From positions 1 to 57,730 of the forward strand of contig NZ_MVOL01000023.1 in NCBI RefSeq assembly GCF_002018875.1: a DNA stretch of 57,730 nucleotides, written 5' to 3'. Origin of the DNA: Pseudomonas sp. MF4836. Its GTDB lineage: Bacteria; Pseudomonadota; Gammaproteobacteria; Pseudomonadales; Pseudomonadaceae. The notes beneath the pieces are model-generated. The model did not search any database. It saw only the letters and a program-made list of their open reading frames with translations, and had not been told where the DNA came from. Position 1 is the first letter of the stretch, and every line of letters starts with the position of its first letter. Shown here piece by piece: positions 1 to 8,035 of this stretch. A program made the translations under genes and the position numbers.

Positions 1-1862
1 GTTTTAAGCAAAGACGGCTGGGTCAGCAGCAGACGAATGCCGCTGTCCTCGATCATGTAGGCCAGCCGCTCCTGTGGATAAGCCGGGTCCAGAGGCACAT
101 AGGCACCGCCGGCCTTGAGGATCGCCAGCAGCCCGACCACCATCTCCAGGCTGCGCTCCACCGCCAGGCCGACCAGCACATCAGGACCGACGCCGTTTTC
201 AATCAGTTGATGGGCCAACCGGTTGGCCCGCTGATTGAGCTGGCGATAGCTCAGGGACTGCTGCTCGAATACCACTGCCACGGCCTCGGGCGTGCGCTCG
301 ACCTGCTGTTCGATCAGCTGATGAATGCCCTGGGTCGCCGGGAATTCAACCCGGGCCGGGTTCCAGGCCGCGATGCTCGCCTGGTGCTCGTGGGTGTCCA
401 GCAACGCCAGGTCGCCAATGCGCTGGCTGGCATCGGCCACCATCGCGTGCAGCAGGTTCTGCCAGTGCTGCGCCATGCGCTCGGCGGTGGCCGGGTCGAA
501 CAGGTCGGTGGCGTAGGTCAGGGCGGCATGCAGCTTGCCGTTTTTTTCGTAGGTATCCAGGGTCAGGTCAAACTGGGTGGTGCGGCTCTGCCAGTCGATC
601 AACCCCAGCTCCAGGCCGGACTCCAGCTGCAAAGTGGTGACGTCGGCGACCTGGGGCTGGTGGTTGTACATCACCTGGAACAGCGGCGTATGGCTCATGC
701 TGCGCTCAAGGCGCAAGGCCTCCACCAACTGCTCGAATGGCAGGTCCTGATGGGCCTGGGCTCCCAGGGCAGTGTCCCTGATCGCCAGCAACAGCTCAGC
801 CACCGTGGCCTGTGGGTCGATCCGGGTGCGCAGCACCTGGGTGTTGACGAAGAAACCGATCAAACCTTCCAGTTCGCTGCGGTTACGGTTGGCGATCGGC
901 ACCCCGACGCGGATATCGGTCTGCCCGCTGTAGCGCTGCAAAAGAAGAGTGAAAGCCCCCAGCAGCAGCATGAACAGGGTGACGTTCTGCTGCCGTGCCA
1001 GGTTGCGCAATTGCTGCGCCAGGCCATCGTCCATGGCGAATTCATGACGGGTCCCGCGATGGCTCGGCAGCGCCGGGCGCGGGCGGTCCGTGGGCAGTTC
1101 CAGCACCGGGTGTTCGTCACCCAGTTGCTCGCGCCAGTAATCGAGCTGGCGCTCCTGCTCGCCGGCTTCGAGCCAGCGTCGCTGCCACAGGCCGTAGTCG
1201 CTGTACTGGATCGGCAGCGGCGCCAGCAGCGCCTCGGCGCCGGTGACATGGGCGCTGTAGAAACGGCTGAACTCGTCGATCAGCAGGTTCATCGACCAAC
1301 CGTCGGAAACAATGTGGTGCAAGGTCAGCAGCAGCACATGTTCGGCGTGGTCGAGCTTGAGCAGGCGCACTCGCAGCAGCGGCCCCTGCTCCAGATCGAA
1401 GGGTTCCAGAGACTGCCGCTCAGCCTCCTGGCGCACCCGGGCCTCGCGCTGATCCACCGACAGCTCGGTCAGGTCCAGGTGTTCGACCCGCAGCGGCTGT
1501 TGCAGGGGCACCTGCTCCAGGCGCTGGTCGGCCATTGGTCGGAACACCGTGCGCAAGGTCTCATGACGCGCCACCAGGCTGGCGAATGCCTGCTCCAGCG
1601 CCAGCTCATGCAAGGGCCCAGTCAGGCGCACGGCCCCCGGCAGGTTATAGGCACCGCTCTGCGGGTCCAGCTGCCACAGGAACCACATGCGCTGCTGGGC
1701 ATAGGAAAGGGTCTGACGGTCCTCGACCAGCACCCCGGCCGGAATCGGGAACAGCGAAAAGTCGATCTTTTCCGCGCGCAGGCCTTCAAGGAACAGCCGG
1801 CGCTTTTCCAGCGGCAATTCGATGAAGCGGCGGGCAAGTTTCAGGGACTTTTCAGCATTCAT
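1..1862 (-). CDS. Non-ribosomal peptide synthetase, N-terminal part (runs off the window)
   Basis: The reading frame is open on the minus strand from an ATG at 1862 preceded by a good ribosome site (GGAAGG) to the window edge, so only about 620 N-terminal residues are visible. It opens with a short leader containing FSLFPIPAG, then a complete condensation domain with the active-site motif HHIVSDG (residues 182-188), then the beginning of an adenylation domain (SYRQLNQRAN, LAILKAGGAYVPLD). Starting with a C domain means it is an elongation enzyme, not the initiation module. The N-terminus resembles pyoverdine synthetases of the PvdI/PvdJ/PvdD type. A PvdS-like promoter box lies about 56 bases upstream, and siderophore-type genes are adjacent. 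The amino acid it loads cannot be read because the A-domain pocket is outside the window. Confidence 0.95.
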   Translation of the reverse strand, partial: MNAEKSLKLARRFIELPLEKRRLFLEGLRAEKIDFSLFPIPAGVLVEDRQTLSYAQQRMWFLWQLDPQSGAYNLPGAVRLTGPLHELALEQAFASLVARHETLRTVFRPMADQRLEQVPLQQPLRVEHLDLTELSVDQREARVRQEAERQSLEPFDLEQGPLLRVRLLKLDHAEHVLLLTLHHIVSDGWSMNLLIDEFSRFYSAHVTGAEALLAPLPIQYSDYGLWQRRWLEAGEQERQLDYWREQLGDEHPVLELPTDRPRPALPSHRGTRHEFAMDDGLAQQLRNLARQQNVTLFMLLLGAFTLLLQRYSGQTDIRVGVPIANRNRSELEGLIGFFVNTQVLRTRIDPQATVAELLLAIRDTALGAQAHQDLPFEQLVEALRLERSMSHTPLFQVMYNHQPQVADVTTLQLESGLELGLIDWQSRTTQFDLTLDTYEKNGKLHAALTYATDLFDPATAERMAQHWQNLLHAMVADASQRIGDLALLDTHEHQASIAAWNPARVEFPATQGIHQLIEQQVERTPEAVAVVFEQQSLSYRQLNQRANRLAHQLIENGVGPDVLVGLAVERSLEMVVGLLAILKAGGAYVPLDPAYPQERLAYMIEDSGIRLLLTQPSLLK

Positions 1863-1917
1863 CTGGGGCCTTCCGTACATGTTGGGTATCGAGCTTTGGC
1901 TCGGCTATCCCTACGGA

Positions 1918-1941
1918 ACGGATAACCCGCACAGAAAATTA
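1918..1941 (-). promoter_or_regulatory. PvdS-like iron-starvation box for the peptide synthetase
   Basis: Read on the minus strand this is TAATT, 16 bases, CGT. The published PvdS (IS box) pattern is TAAAT-N16/17-CGT, so there is one mismatch. It sits about 56 bases upstream of the synthetase ATG at 1862, the right place for a promoter. Confidence 0.6.
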
Positions 1942-1979
1942 GCGCCCTGCGCCCTGACGCAAGCCCCCTGCGGCACGGG

Positions 1980-2003
1980 TAAATCCCCCTCGGTACAACT
2001 CGT
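1980..2003 (+). promoter_or_regulatory. PvdS-type iron-starvation box
   Basis: TAAAT, 16 bases, CGT: an exact match to the PvdS promoter pattern, with the typical C-run after TAAAT (TAAATCCCCC). It lies 34 bases before the siderophore-interacting gene and faces it, back to back with the box serving the synthetase. Confidence 0.75.
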
Positions 2004-2037
2004 CCAATCAGTAACCCCTTCGCAAAAAGGCATTTCC

Positions 2038-3012
2038 ATGTCCTCAGCAGCATCCCTCGGCCGCGCCCTGAGTAACGGCTTGCGCAGACTGGTCGGCACC
2101 CCGGCCGGGCAGCCCACTGCCTACCGCATGATCGATGCCCAGCTCAAGCGCCGGATTGTGCTCAGCCCGTCGCTGACACGCCTGGTGTTTGCCAGCCCCG
2201 ACATTGCCCTGGCCCGCACCCTGGCCCCGGACCAACGGATCAAGCTGTTCTTTCCCGGCGCCGACGGTACGCCGTCGAACCTGCCCCGGCAGGGCGACTG
2301 GCAAGCCGTCAGGCGCCAGATGAGCAAGGGCCAATGCCCGCCCATGCGCACCTACACCATCCGCGACCTGCGTCGCGAGCCGTGCGAGCTGGACGTCGAC
2401 TTCGTGCTGCATGGCGTCAACGGCCCGGCCTCGGCCTGGGCCACCGAGGCCCAGGTCGGCGACAGGGTGCAGATGCTCGTGCCCAACCTGGAGTTTGCCG
2501 ACGACCCGGGCGGCTATGAATGGCAACCGCCCGCGGACGCCCGGCAGATTCTGCTGATTGGCGATGAAACCGCCCTGCCGGCACTGGCCGGCATTCTCGA
2601 AGAGTTGGCCGATCACCCCGAAGCGATGGCGGTGCAGGCCTTTATTGAAGTGCCCGGCGAAGCCGACTGCCTGTCGCTGCGCACCGGCCCGAACACCCGC
2701 CTGAACTGGCTGCCCCGCGACCTGCTGCAATGCGCCCATGGCGAAGCCATGCTGCATGCCGCCCGCGAACTGGCGGACCTGGGGCCCAGGGCCAGTGGCA
2801 CCCAGCGCGCCGCGAAGCTGCCGGAGGTCGACATCGAGCAACAGATCCTCTGGGAACGCGCAAGCCCCTCCCACAGCCACTTCTATGCCTGGGTTGCCGG
2901 CGAATCCGCTGCGGTGATGAGCATCCGCCGCCATCTGATCACCGAGCGCGGCCTGGATCGCCGCGAACTGACGCTGATGGGCTACTGGCGCCAAGGGCGA
3001 AGCCTGAACTGA
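2038..3012 (+). CDS. Siderophore-interacting FAD-binding protein (SIP/ViuB family)
   Basis: A 324-residue cytoplasmic flavoprotein of the siderophore-interacting family, whose members reduce Fe(III)-siderophores with NAD(P)H so that Fe(II) is released after uptake. Family marks seen are the flavin-binding RTYTIR stretch after PPM, the GDETALPAL nucleotide-binding segment, FYAWVAGES and the C-terminal GYWRQGR. The ATG at 2038 follows AAAAGG; the frame stays open further upstream, but that would cross the promoter box. It is divergent from the synthetase and preceded by an exact PvdS-type box, so it is expected to be made under iron limitation. The substrate is inferred from context to be the product of the adjacent synthetase or another siderophore. 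Confidence 0.9.
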   Translation: MSSAASLGRALSNGLRRLVGTPAGQPTAYRMIDAQLKRRIVLSPSLTRLVFASPDIALARTLAPDQRIKLFFPGADGTPSNLPRQGDWQAVRRQMSKGQCPPMRTYTIRDLRREPCELDVDFVLHGVNGPASAWATEAQVGDRVQMLVPNLEFADDPGGYEWQPPADARQILLIGDETALPALAGILEELADHPEAMAVQAFIEVPGEADCLSLRTGPNTRLNWLPRDLLQCAHGEAMLHAARELADLGPRASGTQRAAKLPEVDIEQQILWERASPSHSHFYAWVAGESAAVMSIRRHLITERGLDRRELTLMGYWRQGRSLN

Positions 3013-3099
3013 GGCCTTGTTCACGATCTGCTGCGCCTGGCTCATGGGGTGTCAAATCTGAGGCCTGTCGATACCCGGCGCGGGAGCCAGCGCCCTGGA

Positions 3100-3123
3100 T
3101 AAATTTTCCAGCCCAGGCTTCGT
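3100..3123 (+). promoter_or_regulatory. PvdS-type iron-starvation box
   Basis: A second exact TAAAT-N16-CGT, 37 bases upstream of the GTG start of the SCP2-JmjC gene. It lies in the 148-base gap after the flavoreductase, so the downstream gene appears to have its own iron-starvation promoter. Confidence 0.7.
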
Positions 3124-3160
3124 TCCCTCTTCAGGCCCACATACACCCAGAGGGAATGCC

Positions 3161-4291
3161 GTGGATTTGCAGAACGTTCTGTCAAAGCTGTTCGCCAATG
3201 CCGGCTCCGTCGGCATCGAAGGCGTATTTCAATTCGTCTTCGCCCCCAACCTGATGTTCTGGTCCGAAATCAGGGAGCGCACCACCACCCAGAGCGGCCT
3301 GCACGCCCGCCCGGATGTCACCATCAACGTCGCGGAAAAAGACTTTCTCGGCATCATGGGCGGCGTTGCCGATGTCGAAGAACTGTTTGCCAGCGGCCGC
3401 CTGAAAATCGACGGCAACATGGGCCTGGCCACCCTGCTGCCGCAAATCATCGAAAGCGCACGCCATGGCGACCGGGCGGAAAAGGTCGACATGAACAAGC
3501 GCTACCCGACGCCGCCCAGGTTCAGCGAGCGGGTTTCCGCGGCGCAGCCGGTACAGCGAGAGGTTGCGCGGATCGCCCGCCAGGCGTTGTCGATCGGCGA
3601 CTTCCGCGCCCACTACCTACCCGAAGGCATTCCCCTGGTGATCAGCAATGCCCTGAATGACTGGCCATTGTTCAACATGGGCCGCGAAGAATCCCTGGTG
3701 CACTTCGCCGAGTTGCAGGGCATTACCCGCCACGGCGACTACGTGAAAAAGACCTTTTCCACCGACCGCGACTTCCGCTCCACCTCCATGGCCGACTTCA
3801 TCGCGTCCCTCGATGCCCCGGCCCAAAAGGGGCCCAACGGCGAACCGCCGGCCTATATGGGCAACAACATTTTGCCGGCGCAATTGATGGAGCAGATCAG
3901 CTACCCGCCCTATTTCGACCGCGCGCTGTTCATTGCGCCACGGATCTGGATCGGCCCCAAAGGCACCCTGACACCCCTGCACCGTGACGACACCGACAAC
4001 CTGTTCGCCCAGGTCTGGGGGCAGAAGTCGTTTATTCTCGCTGCGCCCCACCATCGTCCCGCCCTGGGCACCTGGTCCACGGCGCCCAAAGGCGGGCTCG
4101 ACGGCTGTGACTTCAATCCGGATGCACCGGACTACCAACGCTTCCCCCAGGCCCGTGACGTGACCTTCCTGCGGGTGACACTGGAGGCCGGCGACCTGCT
4201 GTTTCTGCCGGAAGGCTGGTTCCACCAGGTGGAGTCGGTCTCCACCTCGCTCTCGGTGAATTTCTGGGTCAATTCGGGACGCGGCTGGTAA
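3161..4291 (+). CDS. SCP2 sterol-carrier domain fused to a JmjC/cupin-like Fe(II) oxygenase
   Basis: A 376-residue protein starting with GTG after AGAGGG. Residues about 1-105 look like an SCP2 lipid-carrier domain (MFWSEIRERT, GIMGGVADVEELFASG, hydrophobic C-terminal helix). Residues about 120-376 form a JmjC/cupin-8-like barrel with the iron motif HxD (His274, Asp276 in TPLHRDD) and the distal His355 (GWFHQVES). Such proteins are usually Fe(II)/2-oxoglutarate hydroxylases. Its exact PvdS box and position next to a peptide synthetase suggest a tailoring hydroxylase, perhaps acting on a lipid-linked or carrier-bound amino acid; that part is inference. Cytoplasmic, no signal peptide. Confidence 0.85.
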   Translation: MDLQNVLSKLFANAGSVGIEGVFQFVFAPNLMFWSEIRERTTTQSGLHARPDVTINVAEKDFLGIMGGVADVEELFASGRLKIDGNMGLATLLPQIIESARHGDRAEKVDMNKRYPTPPRFSERVSAAQPVQREVARIARQALSIGDFRAHYLPEGIPLVISNALNDWPLFNMGREESLVHFAELQGITRHGDYVKKTFSTDRDFRSTSMADFIASLDAPAQKGPNGEPPAYMGNNILPAQLMEQISYPPYFDRALFIAPRIWIGPKGTLTPLHRDDTDNLFAQVWGQKSFILAAPHHRPALGTWSTAPKGGLDGCDFNPDAPDYQRFPQARDVTFLRVTLEAGDLLFLPEGWFHQVESVSTSLSVNFWVNSGRGW

Positions 4292-4297
4292 CCGGTG

Positions 4298-4325
4298 CCG
4301 GCACTGGCCCCTGGGTCAGTGCCGG
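4298..4325. terminator. Hairpin between convergent genes, possible terminator
   Basis: CCGGCACTG pairs with CAGTGCCGG around a 10-base loop in the short gap between two convergent genes. There is no clear T-run on either side, so terminator activity is only suggested by position. Confidence 0.4.
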
Positions 4326-4369
4326 AGGCGCTTGAGTGCAGGAGCAACCCGCAGGGGAAAAGGGTCCGC

Positions 4370-5110
4370 TCAGACGCTCAATGCAACCTTTTGCCCATGC
4401 CGCCGATGATGCACCTCCAGGTAATCCTTGATTGCCCGCAGCACCTTGGCTTCGTGTTCATGGATAAAGAAGTGCCCGCCGGCCAGCATGTCCACCGAGA
4501 AGCTGCCGTGGGTTTCCTTGCTCCAGCCGATCAGTTGCTTGGTGGTGGCGCGATCGGCCTTGCCGCCCAGTACATGCACCGGGCAACTGAGCAGCGGGCG
4601 ATTGGCCGGCTGGAAACGCCCGCAGAGCAGAAAGTCGGCCCGCAGGATGGGCAACGTCAGGCTCATCAGTTCTTCATTGCCCAGCACTTCTTCACTGGTG
4701 CCCTGCAGGGAGCGCAACTGCTCGATCAGTTGCGCGTCGGTCTTGGGCTCGGAGAACCCGCGGTCGTACTCCGAGCGCATGCTCGGGGCCGCGGTGCCGG
4801 AGGCGAACAGGGCCACCGGTTCCGGCCCGCCCAGGGCACGCAGGGCGTGGGCCATTTCACAGGCGAGCAAGGCGCCCAGGCTGTGGCCGAACAGTGCATA
4901 GGGCGCTTTCAGGCTGGGCAGCAGTTCGCTGGCCAGTTGCCGCGCCAATGCGCGCATGTCGGTCTGCAACGGCTCGCCGAAACGCGCACCGCGCCCCGGC
5001 AATTCCACCGGCTGCAGTTTCAGCCACTGCGGCAGCTTGCGCCGCCAGCGGCTGTAGACCATGGCGCTGGCGCCGGAATAGGGCAGGCACAGCAGTGTCA
5101 GTTGGGTCAC
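4370..5110 (-). CDS. Type II thioesterase for peptide synthetase (GrsT-like)
   Basis: A 246-residue alpha/beta hydrolase that removes wrong or stalled groups from carrier-protein arms of peptide or polyketide synthetases. It has the nucleophile motif GHSLG with Ser77, Asp186 in GGKADRAT and His213 in GGHFFIH, plus the conserved N-terminal FPYSG-like LPYSGAS. Length is usual for the family. The start is GTG at 5110, with GAGGT upstream. It lies 54 bases behind the exporter gene on the same strand, but a PvdS-like box sits in that gap, so it may have its own iron-responsive promoter. It almost certainly edits the synthetase at the left edge. Confidence 0.92.
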   Translation of the reverse strand: MTQLTLLCLPYSGASAMVYSRWRRKLPQWLKLQPVELPGRGARFGEPLQTDMRALARQLASELLPSLKAPYALFGHSLGALLACEMAHALRALGGPEPVALFASGTAAPSMRSEYDRGFSEPKTDAQLIEQLRSLQGTSEEVLGNEELMSLTLPILRADFLLCGRFQPANRPLLSCPVHVLGGKADRATTKQLIGWSKETHGSFSVDMLAGGHFFIHEHEAKVLRAIKDYLEVHHRRHGQKVALSV

Positions 5111-5143
5111 TGCACTTACCTCAATCAGTTATGTGTAAAGAGA

Positions 5144-5167
5144 ACGGATTGAGGTCACCGCAAATTA
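5144..5167 (-). promoter_or_regulatory. PvdS-like iron-starvation box for the thioesterase
   Basis: On the minus strand TAATT, 16 bases, CGT, the same one-mismatch version found before the synthetase. It overlaps the TAA stop of the exporter gene and lies 34 bases before the thioesterase GTG. Confidence 0.6.
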
Positions 5168-6358
5168 GTCTGGCTGTGGTGCCCCGCGGCTCAGGCGGCG
5201 ACAGCTCTGCACCGCCGTCCACAACACCACCGCCCCGGCGCCCAGGGCCACCCAGAACCCGCTGCGCGCGCCATAGTGGTCGGCGAGCCAGCCGGAGCTG
5301 GCGGCCCCGATGGCCACGCCGATGCTCAGGCCGGTGACCAGCCAGGTCAGGCCCTCGGTGAGTTTGGCCGGGGGCACGATGTTCTCCACCAGGGCCATGG
5401 CCACGATCAGGGTCGGAGCGAAGAACAGACCGGCGACAAATACCGCCAGGGACAGCCCGGGAATATTGCTCACGATCAGCAGCGGCAAGGTGGTGACGGC
5501 GGTGGCGATGCCGCCGTACATAAACAGGCGGGGCAAGGGCAAGGTCGGCTTCCAGGCGCCGAAGGCAATGCCGGCCAGGCATGAACCGATGGCGTACACC
5601 GAAAGCACGATGCTCGCCGCCGCCGGCTGGCCCTGCTGCTGGGCAAAGGCCACGCTGACCACGTCCACCACCCCGGCAGTGGTGCCCATGGCGACCATCA
5701 ACAGCACCAGCAGGCGCAGTTCCACCGAGCGAATGATCGAACCTTGCTGCGGACCGGTATGGGGGTGCACCGCCGGTTCCGTGGCGCGTTGCAACACCAG
5801 CGCGGTGACGCCGACGGCCAGGGCCAGCAGCGCCACCAGCGGCCCGGCCTCGGGGAACACCGCCACGCACAGCCCTACCGACAACGGCGGGCCGACGATA
5901 AAGCACAGCTCATCGAGCACCGATTCCAGGGCATAGGCGGTCTGCAACAGCGGCTGGCCACGGTACAGCTCGGTCCAGCGCGCCCGGACCATGGCCGACA
6001 TGCTCGGCATGCAGCCGGCCAGGGCGGCAAACAGGAACAGGGTCCAGGTCGGCGCCTGCAAGCGGGTGCACAGCAACAGGGCCAGCAACGCCCCGCCACC
6101 GACGCCGGCGGCGATCGGCAGGATCCGGCCCTGGCCAAAGCGGTCGACCATGCGTGATACCTGGGGCGCACAAAACGCCGTGGCCAGGGCGAAGGTAGCG
6201 GCCACCGCGCCGGCCAGGCCGTAACCGCCCTTGAGCTGGGAGAGCATGGTGATGATGCCGATACCGGTCATGGAGATCGGCATGCGGGCGATCATCCCGG
6301 CGATGACAAAGGCGCGAGAGCCCGGGGCGTGGAACAGCTCGCGGTACGGATTAACCAT
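5165..6358 (-). CDS. MFS efflux transporter
   Basis: A 397-residue integral membrane protein with about 12 hydrophobic segments and the MFS loop motif after helix 2 (SRMVDRFGQGRILP). The family moves small molecules across the inner membrane with proton exchange. The start ATG at 6358 is separated from the divergent TetR gene by 137 bases containing two identical palindromes, so repression by that TetR protein and release by a ligand is likely. The thioesterase lies downstream on the same strand, linking it to the synthetase product. Export of the product or a precursor is inference; drug efflux is the alternative. Confidence 0.85.
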   Translation of the reverse strand: MVNPYRELFHAPGSRAFVIAGMIARMPISMTGIGIITMLSQLKGGYGLAGAVAATFALATAFCAPQVSRMVDRFGQGRILPIAAGVGGGALLALLLCTRLQAPTWTLFLFAALAGCMPSMSAMVRARWTELYRGQPLLQTAYALESVLDELCFIVGPPLSVGLCVAVFPEAGPLVALLALAVGVTALVLQRATEPAVHPHTGPQQGSIIRSVELRLLVLLMVAMGTTAGVVDVVSVAFAQQQGQPAAASIVLSVYAIGSCLAGIAFGAWKPTLPLPRLFMYGGIATAVTTLPLLIVSNIPGLSLAVFVAGLFFAPTLIVAMALVENIVPPAKLTEGLTWLVTGLSIGVAIGAASSGWLADHYGARSGFWVALGAGAVVLWTAVQSCRRLSRGAPQPD

Positions 6359-6417
6359 GGGCTTTCAACCTCGGCAGGGGCGTGCAACTTGCCATAAACA
6401 GCAGCTGCAGTAAAAAT

Positions 6418-6434
6418 ACATACGGTGCGTATGT
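6418..6434. promoter_or_regulatory. TetR operator, copy 1
   Basis: Perfect palindrome ACATACG-GTG-CGTATGT in the gap between the divergent exporter and TetR genes. Copy 2 has the same arms 31 bases away, about three helical turns, so two dimers would sit on the same face of the DNA. Confidence 0.8.
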
Positions 6435-6448
6435 GAGAAATAATGCGA

Positions 6449-6465
6449 ACATACGCGCCGTATGT
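6449..6465. promoter_or_regulatory. TetR operator, copy 2
   Basis: Perfect palindrome ACATACG-CGC-CGTATGT, 31 bases before the TetR start codon. The arms are identical to copy 1 and only the three central bases differ. Confidence 0.8.
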
Positions 6466-6495
6466 CAAACCCCATTGCCCAGATGAGTAGCCGCC

Positions 6496-7113
6496 ATGAG
6501 CCCCCGCCCCCGCGCTGAAATGATCGAAGCCACCCGTGCCAAGCTGCTGGCCAGCGCGCGCCAGGCCTTTGGCCGCCTGGGTTACGCCCAGACCTCGATG
6601 GACGACCTGACCGCCGAAGCCGGCCTGACCCGGGGTGCCCTGTACCACCATTTCGGCGATAAAAAAGGCTTGCTGGCGGCGGTGGTGGCGCAGATCGACG
6701 CCGAAATGGACCAGCGCCTGGAGGCGATTTCCAGCACGGTGGCCGACCCCTGGCAGGCGTTCTGCGAGCGCTGTCATGCCTACCTGCACATGGCCCTGGA
6801 GCCTGAAATCCAGCGCATCCTGTTGCAGGATGCCCGGGCGGTGCTGGCCGACAGCGCCCAGGCCGGCGAAGAACAGTGCATCGAGTCCCTCGGCGCCCTG
6901 CTCCAGCAATTGATAGACGCCCACGTGGTGGAGCCCGTCGCGCCCCTGGCCCTGGCGCGCCTGATCAACGGCAGCCTGGTGGAAGCTGCCCTGTGGATCG
7001 CCAATGCCGCGCATCCGGCACAAAAGCTCGAGCAAAGCCTGGGTGGCCTGAACCTGTTGCTGCGCGGGTTGCGCCGCAGCGATGCAGCGGCAGCAACCGC
7101 TGCCGGAGCCTGA
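6496..7113 (+). CDS. TetR-family repressor
   Basis: A 205-residue regulator with the classic N-terminal helix-turn-helix (YAQTSMDDLTAEAGLTRGAL then YHHFGDKKGLL, residues about 30-60) and a helical ligand-binding C-terminal domain rich in Ala and Leu. It is divergent from the MFS exporter, with two operator-like palindromes between them, so self-repression and repression of the exporter is the natural reading. The ribosome site before ATG 6496 is weak. The ligand is unknown and could be the siderophore-type product or an unrelated toxic compound. Confidence 0.9.
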   Translation: MSPRPRAEMIEATRAKLLASARQAFGRLGYAQTSMDDLTAEAGLTRGALYHHFGDKKGLLAAVVAQIDAEMDQRLEAISSTVADPWQAFCERCHAYLHMALEPEIQRILLQDARAVLADSAQAGEEQCIESLGALLQQLIDAHVVEPVAPLALARLINGSLVEAALWIANAAHPAQKLEQSLGGLNLLLRGLRRSDAAAATAAGA

Positions 7114-7222
7114 ACCTGAAACCCGTGAGCGCCTGAATACGCCACGGATTTATCGCGCCCGCTGAACTCCCGGCCACCTTCACCAGTCAGCTAATCACGC
7201 TCCCTGAGTTAAGGATTGCCCC

Positions 7223-8035
7223 ATGCAGCTCTCCCTCGATGGACAAGTGGCCCTGGTCACCGGCGCCAGTTCCGGTATCGGCGCAGCGGCCGCCACAGCG
7301 CTGGCAGCCGCCGGAGCCAGCGTCGTGCTGAACTACAACAGCCAGCCCGAGCCCGCGCAAAAGCTCGCCGCCGATATCAACGCCTGCGGTGGCCGGGCCG
7401 TGGCCATTGGCGCCGATGTGTCAAAGGAGGACGAGGTCGAGCACCTGTTCGCCAAGACCCTCGAAGCCTTTGGCTTTCTCGATATCCTGGTGGCCAATTC
7501 CGGCCTGCAACGGGACGCGCTGGTGACCGAAATGACCCTCGACGACTGGAACCAGGTGATCGGGGTCAACCTCACCGGGCAGTTTCTGTGTGCCCGCGAG
7601 GCGCTGCGGATTTTCCAGCGCCAGGGCATACGTGCCGGGGTCTCCAGGGCGGCGGGCAAGATTATCCACATGAGCTCGGTGCACCAGGTGATTCCCTGGG
7701 CCGGCCATGTGAATTACGCCGCCTCCAAGGGCGGGGTGGAGATGCTGATGCGCAGCCTGGCCCAGGAGGTCAGCGAACAGCGGATCCGGGTCAACGGCAT
7801 TGCCCCCGGAGCGATCCGCACCGCCATCAACCGCACGGCCACCGAGGGCGAGGCCGGGCAGGAACTGCTGAAGCTGATCCCCTACGGGCGCATCGGCGAG
7901 GCCCAGGATGTGGCGAATGCGGTGGTGTGGCTGGCGTCCGATGCTTCCGACTATGTCGTGGGCAGCACCCTGTTTATCGATGGCGGCATGAGCCTCTATC
8001 CCGGCTTTTATGAAGAAGGGCGTGGCAATGGCTGA
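7223..8035 (+). CDS. Short-chain dehydrogenase/reductase (glucose 1-dehydrogenase-like)
   Basis: A 270-residue NAD(P)-dependent oxidoreductase. It has the Rossmann motif TGASSGIG (residues 13-20), NSG in place of NAG, and the catalytic Ser152, Tyr165 and Lys169 (YAASK). AAGGA precedes the ATG. The best-known relatives are bacterial glucose 1-dehydrogenases, but substrate cannot be set from sequence. Its end overlaps the start of the next gene by 8 bases, so the two are translationally coupled; that partner is a GH15 glucosidase, consistent with sugar metabolism. Confidence 0.88.
   Translation: MQLSLDGQVALVTGASSGIGAAAATALAAAGASVVLNYNSQPEPAQKLAADINACGGRAVAIGADVSKEDEVEHLFAKTLEAFGFLDILVANSGLQRDALVTEMTLDDWNQVIGVNLTGQFLCAREALRIFQRQGIRAGVSRAAGKIIHMSSVHQVIPWAGHVNYAASKGGVEMLMRSLAQEVSEQRIRVNGIAPGAIRTAINRTATEGEAGQELLKLIPYGRIGEAQDVANAVVWLASDASDYVVGSTLFIDGGMSLYPGFYEEGRGNG

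Noticed and set aside
207..1925. Long open frame on the plus strand opposite the peptide synthetase
   Set aside because: High-GC third-position shadow; no recognisable domain, while the minus strand has unmistakable condensation and adenylation motifs.
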